Below, in pieces: positions 33,538-42,271 of a DNA stretch of 64,000 nucleotides. The number at the start of each line of letters is the position of its first letter. The stretch's first letter is position 1. The DNA comes from Spirulina subsalsa PCC 9445 (GTDB lineage Bacteria > Cyanobacteriota > Cyanobacteriia > Cyanobacteriales > Spirulinaceae): NCBI RefSeq assembly GCF_000314005.1, contig NZ_JH980292.1, positions 3,942,121 to 4,006,120 on the forward strand. Direction: 5' to 3'. Under the pieces are notes generated by a model. The model was not told the origin of the DNA. It saw only the letters and a list, made by a program, of their open reading frames with translations, and did no database searches. The position numbers were made by a program, and so were the translations under genes.

Positions 33538-34080
33538 ATGAGTAGCATCGAAAAAATTGTGGAACAGGCGCTACGAGACGGTTATCTGACACCGACGATG
33601 GAAGCGGAAGTAGGGCGCATCTGTGATACGGCTTCGGAACTGTCCATTGAGGAGTATATGGCGCTGGACCGACTGATGGGAGCCCTCCTCACCGGGGAAG
33701 TCGTTGCGGTTCCCCGGAAGCAGTTTATTAACGTGATGGAGGAATTGGTTCTCAGTGAAGCGATTGCTAGAGTGGCAGAAATTGAGGCTACCACAGATAA
33801 GGTTTTGGATGTGGGGGATATTGCGGCCTATACCTTAAACCGTTTACCGCCTTTGTATGCCACAACGGAAGAAGGGGCGAGTTATCAGAGGCAAAAGGCG
33901 AAGGAAGAGTTACAGGAGTTGATTAATCAACAGATTAGTGATGCAATCTCCCGCAGTTTAGAACAACCGGAATTTTACCCCGAACGGACTCCTGTGGCTA
34001 AAACCTCCTCGGGAGATGTGTTGAAGCAAGTCAGCAACTTGTTACAATCCCATGCCACCCAGTATGAAACTCAAGATTAG
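33538..34080 (+). CDS. ComFB-family protein (late competence development)
   Basis: A 180-residue soluble, largely helical protein. The stretch MEELVLSEAIARVAEIEATTDKVLDVGDIAAYTLNRLPPLYATTEEGASYQRQKA is characteristic of cyanobacterial ComFB-like proteins. Such proteins have been proposed to bind cyclic dinucleotides; for this one that is inference. It lies 125 bp after hfq in the same direction. Confidence 0.82.
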   Translation: MSSIEKIVEQALRDGYLTPTMEAEVGRICDTASELSIEEYMALDRLMGALLTGEVVAVPRKQFINVMEELVLSEAIARVAEIEATTDKVLDVGDIAAYTLNRLPPLYATTEEGASYQRQKAKEELQELINQQISDAISRSLEQPEFYPERTPVAKTSSGDVLKQVSNLLQSHATQYETQD

Positions 34081-34106
34081 TCGGTGCTATCTGGACTTAT
34101 CCCCCC

Positions 34107-34127
34107 TAGCCCCCCTGAGTAAGGGGG
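34107..34127. repeat. GC-rich hairpin (CCCCCCT/AGGGGGG type)
   Basis: CCCCCCTGAGTAAGGGGGG folds into a 7-bp stem with a 5-nt loop, between comFB and the sigma factor gene. It may act as a terminator for comFB; no T-run follows. Confidence 0.5.
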
Positions 34128-34292
34128 GAACAAGACGGGAGGACAAGATGGGGGAAATACGGGCTTAATGGGTCAGCTTGAGTCTTGCTGATCCCCTCCC
34201 CCCTCTCGAACTTTTGTAACAATCTCGGGAACTTTCCTGAATCCAGACGGTCAGAATGGGAAAAGGATGGAAATTGTTCCTTTGAGAAACCC

Positions 34293-34952
34293 ATGAGTCA
34301 GTCAGTTCCTGCAACTTGGTCAACCATTGAGGCGAAAGTTCCTCAATCTTCGGTGTCTCTCGACAAACTCCCTAACTACGATTTGATTTTACGTTGTCAA
34401 GAGGGCGTTAAACCCGATCGGGCAGCGTTTGCCGAACTTCTCCGTCGGTATCAGTCCCATGTGGAAAAAATCCTGTATCATCTAGCACCAGATTGGCAGG
34501 ATCGCGCCGACTTAGCTCAAGAGGTTTGGATTCGAGTCTATCGGAATATTAATCGTCTCAAAGAGCCGGTTAAATTTAAAAGTTGGTTGAGTCGCATCGC
34601 CACAAACCTGTTTTATGATGAATTACGCAAACGGAAGCGCGTCGCAAGTCCCCTTTCTCTGGATGCTCCCCGAGCAATGGATGACGGAGAAATGTCCTGG
34701 GAACTTCCTTCCGATGCACCGAGTCCTGATGATAGTCTAGCGACTCGCGAGTTTTACGAACAGTTACAAACGGCGATCGCAGACCTACCCGAAGCCTTCC
34801 GAACCACCATCGTCCTGCGCGAAATCCAAGGCCTAGCCTATGAAGAAATCGCGGAAATTACGGGGGTTTCTCTCGGTACCGTTAAATCTCGGATTGCTCG
34901 CGCCAGAACGCGCTTACAGTCTGAATTACAACCCTATTTGGATGTGGACTAA
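34293..34952 (+). CDS. sigG: ECF sigma factor, SigG-like
   Basis: A 219-residue sigma70-family factor with only regions 2 and 4. Region 2: FAELLRRYQSHVEKILYHLAPDWQDRADLAQEVWIRVYRNINRLKEPVKFKSWLSRIATNLFYDELRKRKR. Region 4: LPEAFRTTIVLREIQGLAYEEIAEITGVSLGTVKSRIARARTRL. It directs RNA polymerase to a stress regulon. The ATG at 34293 is chosen because the longer upstream frame lacks homology features. The anti-sigma gene follows 137 bp downstream. SigG identity is inferred from that arrangement. Confidence 0.85.
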   Translation: MSQSVPATWSTIEAKVPQSSVSLDKLPNYDLILRCQEGVKPDRAAFAELLRRYQSHVEKILYHLAPDWQDRADLAQEVWIRVYRNINRLKEPVKFKSWLSRIATNLFYDELRKRKRVASPLSLDAPRAMDDGEMSWELPSDAPSPDDSLATREFYEQLQTAIADLPEAFRTTIVLREIQGLAYEEIAEITGVSLGTVKSRIARARTRLQSELQPYLDVD

Positions 34953-35089
34953 GGGGGAATGAGCATTTTCTGTGTGGGGAAAAGGTTCAATTATTCCAAC
35001 ATTCAAGAATTCCAAGACAATAGCCTTTCGTTTTCTTTTATTCGGCACAATCAGGGAGCAACCTGAATTAAGAGGTGGGTGATCAAACC

Positions 35090-35692
35090 ATGACTTCTAA
35101 CAAGAACAGGGATCAAAATTCTCATCAAGACCTGTCTAGCCGCAAGGTCTTCTCAAACCATTCTCACACACATTCCTACAAGGATATGGATACTCGTCAA
35201 CGCGATCGCTTTGAATTAATTAGTGCTTACCTCGACGGAGAAGCTAATCCCGCCGAACGGAAACAAGTTCAGCAATGGCTGGATACAGATCCTGAATGCC
35301 AACGTTTGTATCGCCGTTTACTCAAACTCCGCAACGGTATCCAATCCCTGCCCACTCCTGCACCCGCTCAAAGTGCGGAAACCGTGGCCAATCAAGTAAT
35401 CGCCAAAGTGCGACAACGGGAACGCCATCGGGCTTTTGTGTGGGGAGGAAGTGCGATCGCCGCCCTCGTCGTTGGAGCCGTCTCTACCCTATTACCTGGT
35501 GAAGGTGCTTTTGCCCCCCGTATGGCTTGGAATAGCCTCAACTACCCCGGTCAAAGCGAAGAGTTAATGATTGCCCTCAATCAACCCTTAGTTGAAATTC
35601 CCGTAGATTCTCAAGCCCTCATGATTCCCCTTGATCGTCCTCTAGTAGAACTGCACAAACCCACCGTCGCCAGCCCCAGCTATCCTTACTAA
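35090..35692 (+). CDS. Anti-sigma factor (zinc-finger-like, single membrane helix)
   Basis: A 200-residue protein. The cytoplasmic N-terminal region has a helix-loop FELISAYLDGEANPAERKQVQQWLDTDPECQRLYRRLLKLRNG, the anti-sigma domain layout, but the usual zinc-binding HxxxCxxC is reduced to one Cys, so zinc binding is doubtful. A membrane helix sits near residues 118-138 (FVWGGSAIAALVVGAVSTLL). The ATG at 35090 is preferred to a GTG 15 bp upstream because AGAGGTGGG is well spaced for it. It follows the SigG-like factor and presumably controls it. Confidence 0.82.
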   Translation: MTSNKNRDQNSHQDLSSRKVFSNHSHTHSYKDMDTRQRDRFELISAYLDGEANPAERKQVQQWLDTDPECQRLYRRLLKLRNGIQSLPTPAPAQSAETVANQVIAKVRQRERHRAFVWGGSAIAALVVGAVSTLLPGEGAFAPRMAWNSLNYPGQSEELMIALNQPLVEIPVDSQALMIPLDRPLVELHKPTVASPSYPY

Positions 35693-35700
35693 GGGTTAGT

Positions 35701-36117
35701 CTAGAATTCCCCCCGCTGGGAGTCATAGCTAGACCAACAGCCAGACGGCAACCACACCCCCTTAAAGCGTCGAATGTTCTGATCCGACATAATGTAAGTC
35801 CAAGCCTTGTCTAGAGGCTTGCCTGACCCATCATAAACGATGATTTCCCGCCGTTGGTATTCGTTCTCGTGGGCAGGGCGGCTAGGCGAATAACTCTCTA
35901 ACTGATCCAACTGTTCTAAAACCCCTTCATCCTCAAACGTTAAGATCACCCCCTGAATGCGCTCTGTTCCTTCGGCCATCCCCGGATACCCTAGGCAGAG
36001 CGCATATAATTTCCCCCAAGCATAGGCCAAGCGTTCTTGACAAGTTTTTCCGGCACAGTACCGGAAATAATTGATTTCCCCCGGTTTTAAAGTTCCGTAA
36101 ACAAAAACATTGAACAA
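35701..36117 (-). CDS. Gamma-glutamylcyclotransferase (GGCT)-like protein
   Basis: A 138-residue protein with the family signature FVYGTLKPGE, followed by PGMAEGTERIQGVIL and LDQLESYSP, where a Glu corresponds to the catalytic residue of the family. It releases 5-oxoproline from gamma-glutamyl amines in characterised members. The TTG at 36117 is chosen because GGGAGG lies 7 bp upstream; the longer open frame to 36270 would overlap the divergent gene and is unlikely. It converges with the anti-sigma gene (8 bp gap). Confidence 0.75.
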   Translation of the reverse strand: MFNVFVYGTLKPGEINYFRYCAGKTCQERLAYAWGKLYALCLGYPGMAEGTERIQGVILTFEDEGVLEQLDQLESYSPSRPAHENEYQRREIIVYDGSGKPLDKAWTYIMSDQNIRRFKGVWLPSGCWSSYDSQRGEF

Positions 36118-36188
36118 TGATCGAACCTCCCGTACTATGGTGATTAAAATAATGATGACCGCAGGACGTAAGCGAGCGACAACCGATT

Positions 36189-36866
36189 GTGCAAACTCAA
36201 CGTTTTTCTGAATGCAATCACCCCCTAGTAAAATCGCTATTCCATCATAGCGATCGCGAACTATTGGCACTGTTTCAACGTTATCCAGAACAGGGCAAGT
36301 ATTTCGTCGCCATTTTCTGCCGTTATAGTCCTATTGTCTACACCCTCATCGCCCATTCTGCGCGATCGCCCGTACAAGGAGATTACCTCTTTGCCCTCAC
36401 CTGGCGACATATTTTCTATGAAATGCGCGGCCTGGAAATGCGAGGCATCGAAGAAAACGAAACCAACTCCTTCCAGAATTGGTTAATCAACATGACCGCC
36501 ATTTGTATTAATCAGGCCAATCTACCCCCCGTTGAGTCCATTAACTACAAACTTCAGGAGGCCTCCCCTCCCCTCTGGTGTTACTTAGAACAAGCCCTTG
36601 ATGCCCTTCCCCCCGTCATCCGTCTAATTGTCGTCATGGCGCAAACCTTCCACTGGAGCCCTACCCGCATCGCCGCCTACTTACAAGCCGAAGGGGATAT
36701 GTTCTCACCCGCCCAAGTCCAAGAATTCCTAGAGCAAGGTTATCACGCCCTAGAGAATAACTTACCCTACGATATCCGCAACATTTACCTAGGAGAAGAA
36801 CATGACCTCAGTCAGTTATCAGGACAATCCTCCCCAGATAACCTACTGGTCATTGATTCCGTCTGA
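36189..36866 (+). CDS. Sigma70-like regulatory protein
   Basis: A 225-residue protein from a GTG start. The N-terminal half, LFHHSDRELLALFQRYPEQGKYFVAIFCRYSPIVYTLI, reads like a diverged sigma region 2, and DALPPVIRLIVVMAQTFHWSPTRIAAYLQAEGDMFSPAQVQEFLEQGYHALENNLP like region 4. Key aromatic and basic DNA-contacting residues are not all conserved, so it could be a sigma factor, a degenerate sigma or an inhibitor. It is divergent from the GGCT gene and close to the SigG locus. Confidence 0.65.
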   Translation: MQTQRFSECNHPLVKSLFHHSDRELLALFQRYPEQGKYFVAIFCRYSPIVYTLIAHSARSPVQGDYLFALTWRHIFYEMRGLEMRGIEENETNSFQNWLINMTAICINQANLPPVESINYKLQEASPPLWCYLEQALDALPPVIRLIVVMAQTFHWSPTRIAAYLQAEGDMFSPAQVQEFLEQGYHALENNLPYDIRNIYLGEEHDLSQLSGQSSPDNLLVIDSV

Positions 36867-36942
36867 ACTCCTGTTGAGCCATAGCAGTATCCCCCGCCCG
36901 ACTTTCCAGAGAAAGTTCATTCAAAACCATCTCTAATTTCAT
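36850..36942 (-). pseudogene. N-terminal remnant of a 'LNELSL'-type protein
   Basis: A 30-codon frame preceded by a good ribosome site (AGGAG, 8 bp before the ATG): MKLEMVLNELSLESRAGDTA. This beginning resembles a cyanobacterial accessory-protein family whose members continue for hundreds of residues. Here the frame ends within the tail of the sigma-like gene, so only a stub is left. The assignment is from memory of the N-terminal motif and is weak. Confidence 0.3.
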
Positions 36943-37059
36943 CTAATCTTCTCCTAAAGGGGTTAACAAAGCCTCTGAAATCTTGTCCCAAGAACGAATA
37001 AATAGGTTATAAGAAAATGATTAGTCCTCATCAATCATTAAACCGCAAAAAATTAAACC

Positions 37060-37791
37060 ATGAATATTTTCTTTGAAATTCACACCAATCTCACCCGAGA
37101 AAGTCCGGGAGGGGAAGACTATACCCGACAAGCTTTAGAACTGTTACCAACCTTAGAACATCCTACCATTCTAGATATTGGTTGTGGCCCAGGTTCCCAG
37201 ACCCTCACATTAGCTCAATCTACAGATGGCTATATTACCGCAGTAGACAACCACGAACCGTTTTTAGTAGAGTTACGCTCAAAGGCCAAAACACAAGGTT
37301 ATAAACAGCGCATTCACTGTGTTAACCAAAGCATGGACAGCCTATCTTTTCCCCCTCAGTCTTTTGATTTAATTTGGTCTGAAGGGGCGGTTTATATTAT
37401 GGGATTTGAACAGGGGTTAAAAAATTGGCGTTCTTTCTTGAAACCTCAAGGGTATTTAGTCGTGAGTGAATTAGTTTGGTTGCGTGCTAATCCTCCCGCA
37501 GAAGTTGCCCAATTTTGGGGGGTAAACTATCCGGGAATGAAGGCAGGGGATGAATTGTTAGCAGAAATTCCCCAGTGGGGATATCAGGTGTTGGCCTCTT
37601 TTGTTTTGCCCGAAGTAGCATGGTGGAATTATTATCACCCTCTAGAAGCAAGATTGGCAGACTTAAGCCAAGTCTATGCACAAGATGAGGAAGCACTGCA
37701 AATTATAGCCCAAGAAGCCCAAGAAATTGAGATGTATCACCAGTATAAAAACTGGTATGGCTATCAATTTTTTGTCCTGCAAAAGGTTTAA
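37060..37791 (+). CDS. Class I SAM-dependent methyltransferase
   Basis: A 243-residue soluble enzyme. Motif I ILDIGCGPGSQTLTLAQ, acidic loop ITAVDNHEPF, and motif DLIWSEGAVYIMGFEQGLKNWRSFLKPQGYLVVSELVWL are those of the Methyltransf_11/25 group. No substrate-specific motif was recognised. The gene stands alone between the sigma-like gene and a tnpB fragment, with an AT-rich upstream region. Confidence 0.85.
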   Translation: MNIFFEIHTNLTRESPGGEDYTRQALELLPTLEHPTILDIGCGPGSQTLTLAQSTDGYITAVDNHEPFLVELRSKAKTQGYKQRIHCVNQSMDSLSFPPQSFDLIWSEGAVYIMGFEQGLKNWRSFLKPQGYLVVSELVWLRANPPAEVAQFWGVNYPGMKAGDELLAEIPQWGYQVLASFVLPEVAWWNYYHPLEARLADLSQVYAQDEEALQIIAQEAQEIEMYHQYKNWYGYQFFVLQKV

Positions 37792-37832
37792 AATCTGTTC
37801 GATTTTAATTTAACTCTAGACAGCCATTTATC

Positions 37833-38186
37833 TTGTTTGTTGAAGATATTAACTTCACAGCTTGGAGTAGGGGACTATTCTGTAAGCAGTCTCTAGATAT
37901 GGGTTTAGGTCAATTCTTTACTATCTTGCAATATGTTGCCTCTCAAACGGATACATATTTTGCCAAGGTCAATCCAGACTATACCTCTCAACTTTGTCCT
38001 GAATGTGGAACCCATACAGGTCAGAAAGAACTCTCTCAAAGGGTTCACTCTTGCTCTGAATGTGGCTACACCGTGGATCGGGATGTTGCTGCTTCAATAA
38101 TAGTAAAACAGCGTGGATTAACTGCGGTCGGTGCGCCCGTGGTCAAACAGCCCAGTCATGGCGTTCTGTCGGGGACTTCGGTCTAG
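37833..38186 (+). pseudogene. C-terminal fragment of a second TnpB type
   Basis: 117 residues covering the RuvC-II motif FVEDINFTAWS and both zinc knuckles CPECGTHTGQKELSQRVHSCSECG, then the last catalytic Asp in DRDVAAS. The N-terminal two thirds of TnpB is missing. It differs in sequence from copies at 27437 and 54908, so it comes from another IS605-type family. The matching right end follows at about 38200-38235. Confidence 0.8.
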
Positions 38187-38194
38187 ATAAGAGT

Positions 38195-38235
38195 CTATAT
38201 GGGAATCCCTCGCTTTCAGCGATGGGAGGTTCAAT
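38195..38235 (+). mobile_element. IS605-type right-end hairpin
   Basis: GGAATCCCTCGC-TTTCA-GCGATGGGAGG downstream of the tnpB fragment resembles the stem-loop at IS605 right ends and the scaffold part of TnpB guide RNAs. Confidence 0.55.
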
Positions 38236-38327
38236 CCTGTAGTTTTAGACCTTTGGACTAAAATTACCAACGTAGCTGTCTAACATTGTCTACCTTTGGG
38301 TAACTGTGTCCAGATTTTTACGAGCGG

Positions 38328-39527
38328 TTAAGACTGACTCCAATATCGAGTATAAACCGCCGAGGATTTTGGTTTAGACGGGGTTGTACTGCGAACCACG
38401 ATTTGCTCCATTGATTGCAAGTGAATAATATCTGATTGAATTTGATTGAATTTATCTTCCAAGTTCAAAAGCGGTTGAATCTGGCGCTCAAATTGACTAT
38501 TTTGCTCAACAATTCTCAGGTTAAACTCATCATAGCTTTGGGTTAAATTTTGCTCTATTTTCTTGACATAATCTATTAGTTGTGCTTGTTGATTTTCCCA
38601 TTTTAGCTGTTCCTGCCGTTGACTCGTCATCTCCTGTTGGAGAGTATCGACTGTCGTAGCAAGTTGTTGCTGAGAGGTAGTTACATCTTCCATTTGTGCG
38701 ACAAGGGGATTAAATTCCTCCCGGAAGTTATCCCGTTGACTCGTCATCTCCTGTTGAAGAGTATCGACTGTCGTAGCAAGTTGTTGCTGAGAGGTAGTTA
38801 CATCTTCCATTTGTGCGACAAGGGGATTAAATTCCTCCCGGAAGTTATCCCGTTGACTCGTCATCTCCTGTTGGAAGAGGTATCGACTGTCGTAGCAAGT
38901 TGTTGCTGAGAGGTAGTTACATCTTCCATTCGTGCGACAAGGGGACTTAAATTCCTCTCGGAAGTTATCCCGTTGACTCGTCATCTCTTGTTGAAGAGTA
39001 TCGACTGTCGTAGCAAGTTGTTGCTGAGAGATAGTCACATCTTGTATTTGTGCCACAAGGGGATTCAATTCCTCTCGGAAGTTATCCCGTTGACTCGTCA
39101 TCTCCTGTTGGAGAGTATCGACTGTCTTAGCAAGTTGTTGCTGAGAGGTAGTAACTTCCCCGATTTGTGCCACAACAGGATTTAATTCCTCTCGGAAGTT
39201 ATCCCGTTGACTCGTCATCTCCTGTTGGAGAGTATCGACTGTCTTAGCAAGTTGTTGCTGAGAGGTAGTAACTTCCCCGATTTGTGCCACAACAGGATTC
39301 AATTCCTCTCGGAAGTTATCCCGTTGACTCGTCATCTCTTGTTGAAGAGTATCGACTGTCTTAGCAAGTTGTTGCTGAGAGGTAGTAACTTCCCCGATTT
39401 GTGCCACAACAGGATTTAATTCCTCTCGGAAGTTATCCCGTTGACTCGTCATCTCCTGTTGGAGAGTATCGACTGTCTTAGCTAAGTTGTTGCTGAGAGG
39501 TAGTAACTTCCCCGATTTGTGCCACAA
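38328..39527 (-). pseudogene. Coiled-coil repeat protein, C-terminal part detached by frameshift
   Basis: This open frame continues the coiled-coil repeats of the upstream gene in a different frame. It contains about seven 39-residue units (TVDTLQQEMTSQRDNFREEL...VTTSQQQLA), then a unique C-terminus with a coiled coil (QLIDYVKKIEQNLTQSYDEFNL) and a basic end. One unit (near 38872-38950) is scrambled by a 2-base and a 1-base insertion that together keep frame. The break from the upstream part is an extra T at about 39481. It has no start signal of its own. Confidence 0.65.
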
Positions 39528-40060
39528 CAGGATTTAATTCCTCTCGGAAGTTATCCCGTTGACTCGTCATCTCCTGTTGGAGAGTATCGACTGTCTTAGC
39601 AAGTTGTTGCTGAGAGGTAGTCACATCTTGTATTTGTGCCACAACAGGATTTAATTCCTCTCGGAAGTTATCCCGTTGACTCGTCATCTCTTGTTGAAGA
39701 GTATCGACTGTCGTAGCAAGTTGTTGCTGAGAGGTAGTCACATCTTGTATTTGTGCCACAACAGGATTTAATTCCTCTCGGAAGTTATCCCGTTGACTCG
39801 TCATCTCTTGTTGAAGAGTATCGACTGTCGTAGCAAGTTGTTGCTGAGAGGTAGTCACATCTTGTATTTGTGCCACAACAGGATTTAATTCCTCTCGGAA
39901 GTTATCCCGTTGACTCGTCATCTCTTGTTGAAGAGTATCGACTGTCGTAGCAAGTTGTTGCTGAGAGGTAGTCACTTCCCCAATTTGTGCCACAAGGGGA
40001 TTCAATTCCTCTCGGAAGTTATCCCGTTGACTCGTCATCTGCTGTTGGAGAGTATCGACT
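38610..40060 (-). repeat. Tandem 117-bp coding repeats, about 12 units
   Basis: Each unit encodes 39 residues beginning TVDTLQQEM and ending SQQQLA. Units differ mainly at three positions: ATTVD or AKTVD, NPLVA or NPVVA, and QIGEV, QIQDV or QMEDV. Neighbouring units are most alike, indicating recent local duplication. Confidence 0.92.
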
Positions 40061-40818
40061 ACAGACTCAAGGTGACTGAGAAATAAAGGCACTTCGGGAA
40101 TTTGTGCTTGATATTGCTCCACAAGTCCTCGCAGGGAGTGAATCTCCTGCTCCTTTTGTTGAATTAAATCCGTTAAAACCAAACGTTCCTGTTTTTCTGA
40201 CTGCAATTTATCCTCGATTTGCTTCAGCTTGACTTGAATTTTTACTCGTTCATCCGATAAAGCATTTAACTCTTGCTCAATCGAGCTAAAATGCTTTAAC
40301 TGCTCATGAATGGTCTGATAATCTTGTCTCGCTTGTCCTAATTGTTCTTTAATGAATTCCTGCTCGTTTTGGGTCTTTGTCCACTCATAAAATAACTGAA
40401 TTAACTCCTCTTGTCCCAAAACAGGGGCTTCTCCTTCCAGTAGGGGAGGAACTTGTTCTAAGGAGGATTCAGGACTGCTGGGAAGTTCTGGGAGATTGTC
40501 TAAACTGGGGGCTAAACTTTGAATATCATGGTAAGCGTCTGTTAGTTTTTCCAGTTGATATTTAGTCTGTTCCCGTTCGTGTTTAATCGTTTTAATTTGG
40601 GATTTTAATTTAGAAAGTTCTGATAAATATTTCTGCTGCTCTTTCCAGACATATCTAGCCCAAGCTTTGACTTGAGATTGATACGGTTCGGGTATTTTCT
40701 GGTTAAACAAAACTAGGCTGGGAGTGGTGGGAACGGAATCTTGTAAGTACCACCCACAAACATGGCAATGGTTTTGTCCTTCGGTATATTGGGTTTGACA
40801 TACGGGACAATCTGGCAT
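39478..40818 (-). CDS. Zinc-ribbon coiled-coil repeat protein, N-terminal part
   Basis: 446 residues. The N-terminus has a zinc ribbon with Cys4, Cys7, Cys18 and Cys21 (CPVC and CHVC). Long coiled coils follow (KSQIKTIKHEREQTKYQLEKL and ERLVLTDLIQQKEQEIHSLRGLVEQ), then five 39-residue repeats. The frame ends just inside the sixth unit because of an extra base at about 39481, so the full protein of about 820 residues is split. No enzyme domain is visible. It might be a scaffold or filament-forming protein; this is conjecture. No partner gene suggests a role. Confidence 0.7.
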   Translation of the reverse strand: MPDCPVCQTQYTEGQNHCHVCGWYLQDSVPTTPSLVLFNQKIPEPYQSQVKAWARYVWKEQQKYLSELSKLKSQIKTIKHEREQTKYQLEKLTDAYHDIQSLAPSLDNLPELPSSPESSLEQVPPLLEGEAPVLGQEELIQLFYEWTKTQNEQEFIKEQLGQARQDYQTIHEQLKHFSSIEQELNALSDERVKIQVKLKQIEDKLQSEKQERLVLTDLIQQKEQEIHSLRGLVEQYQAQIPEVPLFLSHLESVVDTLQQQMTSQRDNFREELNPLVAQIGEVTTSQQQLATTVDTLQQEMTSQRDNFREELNPVVAQIQDVTTSQQQLATTVDTLQQEMTSQRDNFREELNPVVAQIQDVTTSQQQLATTVDTLQQEMTSQRDNFREELNPVVAQIQDVTTSQQQLAKTVDTLQQEMTSQRDNFREELNPVVAQIGEVTTSQQQLS

Positions 40819-40959
40819 TGTTTAAATCCTCTTTTTTAATAATGGTTTTTAAAATTCTGGCTCTTAACTTGGTCGCTCTGATTGCCAATACTGGGTAATC
40901 CCTAAATCAGGAAATAATACCTATATTTTCTGATAATTTATGCCAATATTTCTCGCTTT

Positions 40960-42147
40960 TTACTGTTGCATTCTACAGCGTTCTATGCTACCATCGGGTA
41001 AAGTAGTGCCGCAAAAACTAACGTTAATAAAGCCCGTTTCTGTAAGGTTAGCACCGCGTAGGTTTGCCCCGTCTAATATCACATTGCGTAAAACAGCCCC
41101 TCTTAAATCGGCGGATTGTAAATCAGCCCCGGTTAGGTCTGTATTTTCTAGATAGGCATTGGTTAAATTGCTCCGTCGTAGGTTGGCATGGCGCAAATTT
41201 GCGTTAATAAATTGCCGCTCACTTAAGTCTGATTCACTCAGGTTTACGCCTTCTAAAGAAACACTAGGTAGGGCGGGATTATTGACTCGACTTTCTCGGA
41301 AGGGGGTGACAATTAAATCATCGGTGTTTAGGTTGCTGTCCAGAATGGTGGTTTCGTTAAAGTTGGCTCGACGGAGTTCTGTGTTGGGGCTAAATCTTAC
41401 ACTGTCGAGGGTTGCCCCTGTAAATAAACTGTTGGTGAGGTCGGCGCTGGTGAGGTTGGCGCGGCTGAGGTTGGCGTTGCGGACATCGCTGGCGAAGAAA
41501 CTGGACTGTTGGAGACTGGTGCGGGTGAGGTCGGTGTTTTGGATGTCGGCGAGGGCGAGGTTGGCTTGAGAGAGTCGGGCGAGACGGAGGCTGCTGTTGG
41601 TGAGACGTGCGCCTTGTAGGTCAGCGCCGGCGAGGTTGACGGAGGTTAATTCGGCGTTGGTGAGGTCAGCGCCTCGGAGGTTGGCGTTGCGGAAGTCTCG
41701 ACCGGAGAGGTTGAGGGGTTGGGGTGGGGGGGCGGAGGGGTCGGGGATGGGGCGGTTGACGACTTCCCAGACTTCTAACCATTTGGGGGCGATGAGGGTG
41801 TGGCGGTCGAGTTTTACGCCTCGGAGGTCTACGCGGTCGAGGTTGGCGTTGCGTAGGTCGGCGCCTCGGAGGTCGGCGTGTCGGAGGTCGGTGTTTTCGA
41901 GGTTGGCGTTGCGGAGGATGGCGTTGCGCAGGTCGGCGTGTCGGAGGTCGGCGTTGCGGAGGTTTACGTCGCGGAGGTCGGCGCTTTGGAGATAGCGATC
42001 GCGCAATTCCACCCCCTCTAGATTACACCCTCGACAATCCCGGGTTTCGTTGAGTTTAGTTAAATCATTGCGATTGTAGCCAAAAGCAGGATAGACCCCA
42101 CAGAGGAAACTGCATAACGTGAGAAGGGGAAGAAAACGGAGCATCAT
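40960..42147 (-). CDS. Exported pentapeptide-repeat protein
   Basis: A 395-residue protein with a signal peptide (MMLRFLPLLTLCSFLCGVYPAFG, cleavage near residue 23). Then long stretches of the A(D/N)LXX pentapeptide (LRNADLRHADLRNAILRNANL and more), forming a right-handed beta-helix in three blocks separated by a Pro-rich segment around 135-145. Four cysteines occur near both ends (CRGC; CGTT, RCRMQQ). Function unknown; such proteins are abundant in cyanobacteria, some in the thylakoid lumen or periplasm. Confidence 0.9.
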   Translation of the reverse strand: MMLRFLPLLTLCSFLCGVYPAFGYNRNDLTKLNETRDCRGCNLEGVELRDRYLQSADLRDVNLRNADLRHADLRNAILRNANLENTDLRHADLRGADLRNANLDRVDLRGVKLDRHTLIAPKWLEVWEVVNRPIPDPSAPPPQPLNLSGRDFRNANLRGADLTNAELTSVNLAGADLQGARLTNSSLRLARLSQANLALADIQNTDLTRTSLQQSSFFASDVRNANLSRANLTSADLTNSLFTGATLDSVRFSPNTELRRANFNETTILDSNLNTDDLIVTPFRESRVNNPALPSVSLEGVNLSESDLSERQFINANLRHANLRRSNLTNAYLENTDLTGADLQSADLRGAVLRNVILDGANLRGANLTETGFINVSFCGTTLPDGSIERCRMQQ

Positions 42148-42271
42148 AGGAAAGTTTTAGGGTTTAATGTGGGTGGGTGTGTAAGTTGAAGGTATTCTAA
42201 GGCCATTTTTCGGGTGTAAGCATTAGACAATGGGATAGATTAACGGCAAATGGTTTGTAGTGGAGGAGTTG

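Noticed and set aside
38619-39419. Plus-strand frames with repeated MTRHLLLESIDCLSKLLLRGS
   Set aside because: Antisense of the 117-bp coding repeats; no start signals, and the minus strand has the coherent coiled-coil protein.
41159-41995. Arg/Leu-rich plus-strand frames opposite the pentapeptide-repeat gene
   Set aside because: Antisense translation of the A(D/N)LXX repeats.
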